Of a stretch of 64,000 nucleotides of DNA, positions 35,987 through 43,957 are shown in pieces. Origin of the DNA: Thiorhodovibrio winogradskyi (GTDB taxonomy: Bacteria; Pseudomonadota; Gammaproteobacteria; Chromatiales; Chromatiaceae); contig NZ_CP121472.1 of NCBI RefSeq assembly GCF_036208045.1, positions 4,599,531-4,663,530 of the forward strand. Direction: 5' to 3'. The stretch's first letter is position 1. Each line of letters starts with the position of its first letter. The notes beneath the pieces were generated by a model, which made no database searches, was not told where the DNA came from, and was given only the letters and a program-made list of their open reading frames with translations. A program made the translations under genes and the position numbers.

Positions 35987-37261
35987 ATGAGCACTGAAAA
36001 AACGGCTAAAAAAGCGGACAAAAAAGCGGCCAAGCAAGCGGCTGACCTTGCTTTAGGATACCCATCGGCGCCTGATCGCGGCGAGCAACCGGCGCTGATG
36101 GAACCCATGCGCATTGGCGCCGGGTCACGGCATCGGGACGCCTTGACGGATCTGGCAGTCGAGCTGGCGGCCCGCGCGGCCAGCTTTCAGCGCAGCCTGC
36201 CCGAGGGCGTGCTTGACGCGCTGGCCGATCTGGTGCGGGCAATGAACTGCTACTACAGCAACCTGATCGAGGGTCATGACACCCACCCGATCGACATCGA
36301 GCGCGCGCTCAATGCGGATTACAGCGCCGATAGCGACAAGCGCAATCTGCAACTTGAAGCCCGCGCGCACATTGCTGTCCAGCAGTGGATCGACCAGGGC
36401 GGGCTGAGGGGCCGTGCGTTCGACCTGGACGCCATCCGCGAGATGCATCGGCGCTTCGGTGAGCTGTTACCCGATGCGTTGCTACTGGTGGAGAACCCGA
36501 TCACCGGGGAGCAAAGTGTGATGACTCCCGGCGCGCTGCGCCAGCGCGATGTGCGGGTTGGTCAGCATGTGCCGGTCAGTCCGGGTGCGCTCAAGCGTTT
36601 TTTGGAGCGCTTTGCTGCTGCATACGCTGGGCTTGGCAAGGCGGAGAGCATTTTGGCGGTAGCGGCGGCGCATCATCGATTCTTGTGGATTCATCCCTTT
36701 CTCGATGGGAACGGCCGGGTCGCGCGACTAATGTCGCAAGCGGTGCTGCAAGAGCAGCTGGGCACCAGCGGCATCTGGTCGATTGCGCGCGGTCTGGCGC
36801 GTCAGGTCGAGACCTACAAGGCCCATCTCGCCGCGTGCGATCAGCCCAGGCGCAACGACCTCGATGGCCGTGGTCACCTGAGCGAAGAGGCCCTGGCGGC
36901 GCTCTCGCGCTTTTTTCTTGAAACCTGCCTGGATCAAATTGCCTTCATGGAAACCCTGGTGCAACCTGATCAACTCAAAGGCCGCATCATGCAATGGTGT
37001 GAGGACGAAAGCCGCGCGCGCCGCCTGCCCCCCAAGGCTGGGCGCATTCTGGAGGCCATCCTCTACCGTGGCCAATTGCCACGCGACGAATTGCCCGAAC
37101 TGCTCGATACCAGCGACAGAAACGCCCGGCGTCTGGTAGCGGCCTTGGCGGATCAGGGCGTGCTGCGCTCTACCAGCTCACGCGCGCCGCTGCGCCTGGC
37201 ATTTCCCGCACGACTGGCCGCGCGCTGGATGCCAGGGCTATTTCCGGAACCTGCCGCGTGA
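35987..37261 (+). CDS. Fic-family protein (AMP-transferase fold)
   Basis: The 424-residue protein has the Fic active-site loop HPFLDGNGRVAR (HPFxxGNGRxxR) and an N-terminal inhibitory helix SNLIEG at 91-96 ([S/T]xxxE[G/N]), so it is a class II Fic protein. Fic enzymes transfer AMP, or related groups, to target hydroxyls, and the helix keeps them off until released. A lysine-rich N terminus precedes the domain, and a C-terminal winged-helix (RDELPELLDTSDRNARRLVAALADQGVL) may bind DNA. I choose the ATG at 35987; a GTG lies three codons earlier. Confidence 0.9.
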   Translation: MSTEKTAKKADKKAAKQAADLALGYPSAPDRGEQPALMEPMRIGAGSRHRDALTDLAVELAARAASFQRSLPEGVLDALADLVRAMNCYYSNLIEGHDTHPIDIERALNADYSADSDKRNLQLEARAHIAVQQWIDQGGLRGRAFDLDAIREMHRRFGELLPDALLLVENPITGEQSVMTPGALRQRDVRVGQHVPVSPGALKRFLERFAAAYAGLGKAESILAVAAAHHRFLWIHPFLDGNGRVARLMSQAVLQEQLGTSGIWSIARGLARQVETYKAHLAACDQPRRNDLDGRGHLSEEALAALSRFFLETCLDQIAFMETLVQPDQLKGRIMQWCEDESRARRLPPKAGRILEAILYRGQLPRDELPELLDTSDRNARRLVAALADQGVLRSTSSRAPLRLAFPARLAARWMPGLFPEPAA

Positions 37262-37450
37262 TCGCGCTTGTTGTGAGTGCCGATTGCGCCCTTTTTTGTC
37301 CTGGTTTCACCTCAGGGCGGCATCTTGGTGGCGAGTCTGTTTGCCGCGCTCGCTCAGATCATCTATTACCTCAGCCTGATAGTCGATACGACTGGCAAGC
37401 GGCGCGACTGATGGTCAAGGGGTCCTCTCCAACGGCGGAAGGAGTGTCCG

Positions 37451-38125
37451 TTGAATACATCCGATCCCGCTCTCCGACGCTTGCCGACGGCGCAGACCCT
37501 GGTTGGCGACGGCGCGATTCGGATGGCACCCTTGCTCGGCTTGCCGCAATTGCTTGCCGAGCTGGGCGTGGATCCGGATCAGACCATTCGTGAAGGCGGC
37601 GGCGACCTGGCCGCTTTCGATGATGCGGACAAGACCATTCCTTTTCCCGCGCTCGGGCGTTTGCTCGCGCACTGCGCCCGGGTGACCGCTTACCCGCATC
37701 TGGGGCTGGAACTCGGGCAGCGCCTCGGGCTTGATGTACTGGGACTGATCGGCGCGATGGCACGGGTCGCGCCCGATCTGGGCACGGCGCTGCGCTTGAT
37801 CATTCTGCACCTGCATCTGCATGATCGCGGCGCCGTGCCGCTGCTGTGGGAGCGCGGAGACCAGGCACGGCTGGGCTATGTTATCCACTGGCCGGATGTG
37901 CCGGGCATCGAGCAGATTTACGACGGCGCGCTAGCGATCAGCTACAACCTGATTCGCGCCCTGGCCGGCCCCAGCTGGCGGGCGAGCGCTGTCTGGTTGT
38001 GTCGGCCGTCGCCTGAGCAACCGGCTCCCTATCAGGCGCATTTTCGCGCGCGGCTGCATTTCGCCGCGTCCTTTGTCGCCGTGGGGCAACTGACGCTTCC
38101 ATTCACGTCGCGACAGCGCGGGTGA
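37451..38125 (+). pseudogene. AraC-type regulator, N-terminal domain only
   Basis: The frame opens with TTG after AAGGAG. It encodes the ligand-binding domain of AraC regulators of the PF12625 type (GDGAIRMAPLLGLPQLLAELGVDPD, ALRLIILHLHLHDRGAVPLLW, IYDGALAISYNLIRALAGPSW). The DNA-binding helix-turn-helix domain is missing: the frame ends in TSRQRG shortly after the conserved part. A complete paralogue with matching blocks is at 47871-48989. The fragment may still bind ligand but cannot act as a normal regulator. Confidence 0.75.
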
Positions 38126-38342
38126 AATGTGAAATCGCCAAAAAATGTCGTGAAATGTCAATCAAAACGCCCTTCGATTCGCGATAATCGCGACCGCGCG
38201 GACCATTGACCTTTGTCATTCATCGCCGGGGGCTGGTCTTCTGACCCCGGATGCTCTGTTCGACGCCCTGGCCGCAGAGATCGCATTCGATGGCGTGCGC
38301 TGATCCTTCGGACCATCCAACCACCTCAGTTAAGCTAACCCA
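38126..38342. other. intergenic stretch after the AraC fragment
   Basis: This stretch begins with near-repeats of GTGAAATGT (GTGAAATGTGAAATCG, then CGTGAAATGTCAAT). I see no gene. The missing end of the AraC gene is not present here. Confidence 0.4.
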
Positions 38343-39455
38343 ATGCCGCTGAAGCACCTCGCCGGCTTAATCACCATCACGGCCACTTTGCTTGCCCAAG
38401 GCTGCGCCACACCGCTACCGCAGTTGGTCGGGATCGACAACCCGAGGTCGCCGGTGGCGTCCATACCCGACCTGCGTCGGCACCGCACCTTCATTATTAC
38501 GACGCGGGCAGCGACCGAGGAGGTCGGGGCCTTCTTCTCCGGCGAGCGCGCGCCGGAATTGGGCCTTGCCTCGGTCGATGTCACAGTTCCGCCGAATCAC
38601 GTGGTCGGTCAGCTTGAGCGACCCAAGCAGCTTCCGCCCGACCCACGCAAAGAGTTTGCGATTATCAATCCGACGGTGTATCGCACCGATGCGTCCTTCA
38701 TCGCCGAGATTGACCGCGAACTCGCCACCCGTGCGGTCGGCCAGCGCACCCTGCTGCTCTTTGTGCACGGCTACAACACCACCACCAGCGACGCGCTGCT
38801 GCTCCTGGCACAATTCGTCGATGACACCGGCTTTCAGGGCGTGCCGGTGCTTTTCACTTGGGCGTCGGCGGCCAAGCTGGAGCGCTATGTTTACGATCTG
38901 AACAGCGCCCTCATCGCCCGCGGCAAGATCAAGGACATGGCCGATATCCTGGTGCGCACTCAAGCGGAGAGTGTGAATATCTTCGCGCATTCGATGGGCA
39001 CCTTCCTGACCATGGAAGGGCTGGTCGATGCCCAGCAGGCCGGCACCCTCGGCCGCCGCGCGACCATCAATCACATCATTCTCGCGGCGCCCGACATCGA
39101 CCTTGACCTGTTTCGCACCCAACTCGCCCAACTGGCCCCAGCGATTCGCAAGAAGATGTTCCTGCTGGTCTCCAAGGACGACATCGCGCTGAATCTGTCG
39201 CGCCGGATCGCCGGCGGCGTGCCGCGCGTCGGCGCTGCCGATGCCGAGCTACTGGAGCCGCTTGGCGTGACCGTCATCGACCTGTCCGAGATCAACAACT
39301 CCAGCTCCGGCAGCCACTCTAAGTTCGCCGGTTCGCCCGAGGTGGTGCAACTGATCGGCGCTGGGCTGAATTCCGCCGGGCGCTTCGGTGAAGCCAACAC
39401 GCCCGGTCTCAATCAGCTTCTCTCTGGTGTGCCGATCCGCATTCTCGGGAACTGA
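38343..39455 (+). CDS. lipoprotein alpha/beta hydrolase (DUF900)
   Basis: The 370-residue protein starts with a lipoprotein signal (MPLKHLAGLITITATLLAQGCAT, lipobox AQGC). The hydrolase core shows LLLFVHGYNTTTSDALLLLAQF, a nucleophile elbow variant FAHSMGT in which the first glycine of GxSxG is alanine, and NHIILAAPDID. DUF900 proteins are predicted serine hydrolases of unknown substrate. It is 52 bases upstream of the arylsulfatase gene on the same strand, which suggests a shared locus. Confidence 0.82.
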   Translation: MPLKHLAGLITITATLLAQGCATPLPQLVGIDNPRSPVASIPDLRRHRTFIITTRAATEEVGAFFSGERAPELGLASVDVTVPPNHVVGQLERPKQLPPDPRKEFAIINPTVYRTDASFIAEIDRELATRAVGQRTLLLFVHGYNTTTSDALLLLAQFVDDTGFQGVPVLFTWASAAKLERYVYDLNSALIARGKIKDMADILVRTQAESVNIFAHSMGTFLTMEGLVDAQQAGTLGRRATINHIILAAPDIDLDLFRTQLAQLAPAIRKKMFLLVSKDDIALNLSRRIAGGVPRVGAADAELLEPLGVTVIDLSEINNSSSGSHSKFAGSPEVVQLIGAGLNSAGRFGEANTPGLNQLLSGVPIRILGN

Positions 39456-39507
39456 TTGCTTGATCCAATTCGCACAACCTAATCGACACGCCGCCGAGGA
39501 AACGCGC

Positions 39508-41427
39508 ATGCCGAACGCTGTTGATGTCCCGATCACGACAGGAGCACAGGCCGTGAGACAGTGCTGGATTCACCTCAGAAGCCGAACCGAACGACCGGAG
39601 GCGAGGCGCCCGTCGCGTCAAGCGGCGCTCCGGTTGCCGGGTCTCTTCGCGCTCATCGGCCTCCTGGCCGCCTGGATCATCCCACCCGACGCCGTCTTCG
39701 CCGCGGACGCTGACCGCCGCCTGAACATCATCCTCATTCTCGGCGACGACCTGGGCTTCTCCGACATGGGTTCCTTTGGCGGCGAGATCACGACGCCAAG
39801 CCTCGACGCCCTGGCCAACGACGGGGTGCGCTTCACCAACTTCTACACCCACGCGACCTGCTCGCCCACGCGCTCGATGCTGTTGAGCGGCGTCGACACG
39901 CACCTCAACGGCCTCGGCAACATGGACGAGTACACCGCGCCCAACCAGCGCGGCGTGCCCGGCTACGAGGGTCACCTCAACAACCGGATCGTCACGCTGC
40001 CGCAGTTGCTGCGCGACGCCGGCTACCACACCTACATGGTCGGCAAATGGCATCTGGGCAAAGAGCCGGATCAGATCCCGGCCGCGCGCGGCTTCGAGCG
40101 CGATTTCTCGCTGCTCGACGGCGCCGGCAGCTACTGGGACATGAAGAGCTTCACCGCCGCGAACCCGAGGTCGACCTTCACCGAAGACGGGCGTTACCTC
40201 ACCAAGCTGCCCAAGGACTATTACGCCACCAAGACCTACACCGACAAGCTCATCGGGTTCATCGACGCCAACCGGGGCAGCGGCAAGCCGTTCTTCGCCT
40301 ACGTCTCCCACCAGGCGCCGCACGATCCCTTCCACCTGCCGAGGGAGTGGCGCAACCGCCACGTCGGCGCCTACGACCAGGGCTGGGACGCGGTGCGGCA
40401 GGAGCGGCTCCAGCGTCAGATCGACCTCGGCATCATGCCGCCGGGCACTGAGCTTGCCGAGCGCATGTGGTTCATCCCCGATCCCATCGTGCTGGCGCCC
40501 GCCAGCCGGGCCATGCTCGGCAAGAAGATGGAGCTCTACGCCGGGATGATGGAGAACCTCGACCACCACGTCGGCCGGCTCGTCGACCACCTGAAGAAGA
40601 TCGGCGAGTACGACAACACCATTTTCATCGTCTTCGGCGACAACGGCGCGGAGGGAACGGATCTGTTCGAGATGATCGCCGGCTCCCCGGGTTCGCGCGA
40701 CTTTCTCTTCGGCGCCATCAACTGGTCGCAGACGCATCCCAATGCCTGGGGCGACCCCGGCTCCTATGTCGGCTACGGGCCGATGTGGGCGCAGGTGTCG
40801 ATGACGCCTTTCAGCCAGTACAAGGGCTGGACCGGGGAGGGCGGCATCCGCAACGCGCTCATCGTCAGCGGCCCGAACGTCAAGCGGCCCAAGGGCAGTA
40901 TCAACACCGCGGGAATCATGCATGTCGCCGACCTGATGCCGACCTTGCTTGAAGTCGCCGGCGCCCGCTATCCGAAGACGCATGAAGGACGCGAACTGCC
41001 GCCCCTGCTCGGCAAGTCGTGGAATCGGATGCTGGCGGGCCAGGCGGAATCGCCCCGGACCGCCAAGGACTACCTCGCCTGGGAAATCTTCGGCAACCGG
41101 GCGGTGCGCCAGGGCGACTGGAAGATTCGTTGGGAGCACAAGCCGCTGGGCAAGGGCGAGTGGGAACTGTTCAACCTCAAGACCGATCCGGCTGAACGCC
41201 AAGACCTCGCCGCCGAGCGCCCGGACAAGCTGAAGACCCTGCTCGCGCGCTGGGACCACTATGTGAAGGCCAACAACGTGATCCTGCCGCGCCGCAACAT
41301 CTTTGAGACCCTGGAAGATCAGCTACCGCCGCGCGTCCCCGACGATGCCGGCTACCCGCCGCTGATCTACCAGCGCCAGTTCGAGCCGCCCAAGGACATG
41401 CTGGCCGAGCCTAAGCCCAAACCCTAA
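39508..41427 (+). CDS. exported arylsulfatase
   Basis: The 639-residue protein has an N-terminal extension and a hydrophobic export segment ending VFAADAD. The sulfatase metal site follows in ILILGDDLGFSDMGSFGG, and the active-site motif CSPTR (C-x-P-x-R), whose cysteine is converted to formylglycine by a sulfatase-modifying enzyme. Further on are GKWHLG and FGDNGAEG, both sulfatase signatures. It hydrolyses sulfate esters in the periplasm. The ATG at 39508 follows GAGGAAACG. Its stop lies within the first unit of a tandem repeat. Confidence 0.92.
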   Translation: MPNAVDVPITTGAQAVRQCWIHLRSRTERPEARRPSRQAALRLPGLFALIGLLAAWIIPPDAVFAADADRRLNIILILGDDLGFSDMGSFGGEITTPSLDALANDGVRFTNFYTHATCSPTRSMLLSGVDTHLNGLGNMDEYTAPNQRGVPGYEGHLNNRIVTLPQLLRDAGYHTYMVGKWHLGKEPDQIPAARGFERDFSLLDGAGSYWDMKSFTAANPRSTFTEDGRYLTKLPKDYYATKTYTDKLIGFIDANRGSGKPFFAYVSHQAPHDPFHLPREWRNRHVGAYDQGWDAVRQERLQRQIDLGIMPPGTELAERMWFIPDPIVLAPASRAMLGKKMELYAGMMENLDHHVGRLVDHLKKIGEYDNTIFIVFGDNGAEGTDLFEMIAGSPGSRDFLFGAINWSQTHPNAWGDPGSYVGYGPMWAQVSMTPFSQYKGWTGEGGIRNALIVSGPNVKRPKGSINTAGIMHVADLMPTLLEVAGARYPKTHEGRELPPLLGKSWNRMLAGQAESPRTAKDYLAWEIFGNRAVRQGDWKIRWEHKPLGKGEWELFNLKTDPAERQDLAAERPDKLKTLLARWDHYVKANNVILPRRNIFETLEDQLPPRVPDDAGYPPLIYQRQFEPPKDMLAEPKPKP

Positions 41428-41476
41428 ACCTGACATCAAGCCTAAACCTGACATCAAGCCTAAACCTGACATCAAG
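41423..41476. repeat. three tandem copies of an 18-base unit
   Basis: The unit CCTAAACCTGACATCAAG occurs three times without mismatch (41423-41440, 41441-41458, 41459-41476). It begins at the arylsulfatase stop codon. Read in the +1 frame each unit would encode PKPDIK. Confidence 0.95.
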
Positions 41477-41491
41477 ACGGAGAGAGCCTTC

Positions 41492-42497
41492 ATGCCCGAG
41501 GAGACCCATACAATCACGCGCGCCCACGGAGTGCGCCTGTTCGCCAGCGCGCTCTTCGCCTTAAGCGCGCTCGGCCCGCTCGCCGCCCAGGCGCAGACCC
41601 CGGCGCGCTTTTATCTCGACACCCTGTCCGGCGCCACTGCGGTGCCTGTCATCGTCGAGTCGGTCAACGGCAACACCAACCCCTTCGATCCGGCCCATAG
41701 CGTCCTGCCCGGCGCGGACTTCGACGCCACCCTGGCGATGGTTGGCTACGCCAGAACCTTCACGCTGTTCGACCGCTCGGCGCTGGCCGCCATCATCCTG
41801 CCGATGGGGCGGATCTCGGGTGATGTCACCCTGGGCGGGCGCACCTTCAACCAATCAGCCAGCGGCTTTGGCGATCCGATGCTCGAGTTCGCCATCAATC
41901 TGATCGGCCCGCCGGCGCAGAAGAACCTCCCCGATGCCATGCGCTACGAGCCGGGCTTCTCGCTCGACCTGCTTACCGACCTGGCCCTGCCGATTGGCGA
42001 ATACAACAAGGATCAAGCGCTGAACATCGGCCAGAATCGCTGGTACGGGCGTGTGGGGATGCCGATGACCTGGCAGCTCGGCGCCTGGGTGCCGGGCCGA
42101 CGCACCACGCTGGAGCTGCTGCCGTCGGTCCGGCTGTTTGGCGAGAACAGCGATTTTGTCGGGCAAAGGCTAGAGACCGACCCCATGTTCCAGCTCGACG
42201 CCCACCTCACCCGCGACCTGACCGAACACCTCTGGGGGTTCGCTCGACGCCGTCTGGTTCAATGGTGGCGAAGCGACCATCAACGGCGTGAAGGGGGATT
42301 CGACCGACACCTTCGGCCTCGGCCTTACCTTGGGCTATAGCATCAACGATAACTTGCAACTCACCTTCGGCTACAAGTCCACGCTCAACGACAACAAACC
42401 CGGCGACATGCAGATGGACAGCTTCAACTTCTCGCTAGTGTTTGGCTGGCATCCGCTGGTCGAGGGGTCGCGGCGGTTGAAGGAGAACCACCAGTAA
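41492..42497 (+). pseudogene. outer-membrane transporter (MetA-pathway type), single frameshift
   Basis: The protein would be 334 residues: signal peptide ending AAQAQT, then beta-strand-rich sequence with YARTFTLFDRSALAAIILPMG and GFGDPMLEFAINLIG, resembling PF13557 outer-membrane proteins. The frame shifts at a run of five G (42234-42238). With one G fewer the sequence reads LWGSLDAVWFNGGEAT and continues to the natural end LKENHQ at 42497, with FGLGLTLGYSINDNLQLTFGYK as the final strands. It is either a base-calling error or a real inactivating or phase-variable indel. Confidence 0.8.
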
Positions 42498-42707
42498 TCG
42501 GGTGTTGGCGGTCGATTCATCGCTTGCAAATGCCCCCAGCGCGATTTGACGCGAAGTCCGGGCTGATCCATCCGAGCGGCCGCGTGGTCATCGCCACCCA
42601 GATCGACACCCCTTGGTGCAGGTGTGCCGGGGACTTGACAGCTAGCGATTTGAACGACTCCCGTCAAGTGACTTGCCTTCGTACCTCAGAGGCGTATGCT
42701 GTCGAGC
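42498..42707. other. intergenic stretch before toxin-antitoxin pair
   Basis: It contains a short frame reading ARFDAKSGLIHPSGRVVIATQIDTP that I cannot place in any family. It is probably a remnant. Confidence 0.35.
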
Positions 42708-43031
42708 ATGTTCAGCGTCATCGAAACCCCGCTGTTTTCCAAGCTCTGGCCGCGCTACTGGCGCGAAGAAGAGCGCGGCGCCTTCGCGGCTTTCCTGGCC
42801 GCCAACCCGTTGGCGGGCGATGTGATTCCCGGCACGAATGGCTTGCGCAAAGTCCGCTGGAGTCGCGCCGGTTCCGGGAAATCAGCCGGGGTACGGGTGA
42901 TTTATTACACCCAGCTTGAGAACGGCGCGCTGATCCTGCTGGTGCTCTATGCCAAATCCGAACGCGGCAACCTGTCCGCAAGCCAACTGCTGGAGATCCG
43001 ACATGCCATCGACCGCTCAACCACTCACTGA
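42708..43031 (+). CDS. RelE/HigB-type toxin
   Basis: The 107-residue protein reads MFSVIETPLFSKLWPRYWREEE with a central GLRKVRW..AGSGKSAGVRVIYY and VLYAKSERGNLSASQLLEIR. This is the pattern of RelE/HigB ribosome-dependent mRNA endoribonucleases. An alternative ATG lies 4 codons earlier. It overlaps the antitoxin gene by 29 bases, the toxin-first order typical of higBA-like pairs. Confidence 0.88.
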   Translation: MFSVIETPLFSKLWPRYWREEERGAFAAFLAANPLAGDVIPGTNGLRKVRWSRAGSGKSAGVRVIYYTQLENGALILLVLYAKSERGNLSASQLLEIRHAIDRSTTH

Positions 43032-43314
43032 TGCCGAGCTGGACGCCTTCGAGGACGGGCGCGACTTGGGCGAAGACCTGCTCGAATCCATCCGCCAGAT
43101 GAAGGCCGGCCAGGGAACCCTGGTGTACTCACCGGTTATCGCCGCGCGTCAACAGGCGGGGTTGTCGCAATCCCAGTTTGCCGCCTTGCTCGGGGTGTCG
43201 GTGCGCACCTTGCAGGGGTGGGAACAGGGCAAGCGCCAGCCTTCCGGGGCCGCCCAGACCCTGTTCAAGGTCGCCGCGCGCCATCCTGAGGTGTTGCGCG
43301 AGTTGGCACAGTAG
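43003..43314 (+). CDS. HigA/XRE-type antitoxin
   Basis: The 103-residue protein has a C-terminal helix-turn-helix (ARQQAGLSQSQFAALLGVSVRTLQGWEQGKRQPSG). It is the DNA-binding antitoxin of the upstream toxin and probably represses its own operon. Confidence 0.9.
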   Translation: MPSTAQPLTDAELDAFEDGRDLGEDLLESIRQMKAGQGTLVYSPVIAARQQAGLSQSQFAALLGVSVRTLQGWEQGKRQPSGAAQTLFKVAARHPEVLRELAQ

Positions 43315-43957
43315 CCAGCACGAACCACGCCCGGCCATCAGAAGCGCAGCCGCCGAGAGTCGCTGTTCACCACGGCCTGGTCCGGCAGCTGACCGGCGAC
43401 GAAGATCACGGCGTGCAAACTGCTCACCGATCGCTGAGGTTCCACCAATGAGGAGTGTCCGCATCATGGGCTATGGCTCTAATCGAAGGAATCGGTTGCT
43501 GTCCGGGATCGAACGGCCTCTCGCCGAACAGGCTCATTTGGCTTCAGATCAGCCATGGCTACTCGAATGTTACATGTTTCGATGGATAATTTACTCGAAG
43601 TCAGCCGTGATCGCGGCAGCGAGAAATCCAAGCTCAACGTGTAAAGGCCAAGCGCGATTCCTGCCAGGCGCTTGGCATGTGCCGCCGTTCCCCAGGATAT
43701 GATCGCACGGCTGCGCCATCGCCCGTTCGAGCTGATGGACACCCTTGAGAAAATCCGCGATGCGTTCGTTCAGACGTTCGCGGTCCATAATCCTCTCGGC
43801 TCGGCATTGAATCGATTCATCATCATACCGCAACCCCCACTGAGGCCAGAAGGAACAACCGCATTCGTCAGGGCTGGAGTGCAGTAAGCGGATTCACTTT
43901 ATCTGGCGCCGGGGCGGAGCCTCGGCACGAGGAATGCGCGCGACGCGACGGCGTTTT
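43315..43957. other. 640-base region with gene remnants
   Basis: No intact gene. On the minus strand around 43700-43790, MDRERLNERIADFLKGVHQLERAMAQP resembles the N terminus of HepT-type nucleotidyltransferase-partner proteins, but the frame soon becomes unrelated. Other frames have no recognisable motif. Confidence 0.4.

Noticed and set aside
35978-37261. Fic gene starting at the GTG at 35978
   Set aside because: The ATG three codons later is the more usual start and loses no conserved sequence.
39409-41259. 616-codon minus-strand open frame opposite the arylsulfatase
   Set aside because: It is an antisense shadow of a high-GC gene; the plus-strand frame has clear sulfatase motifs.
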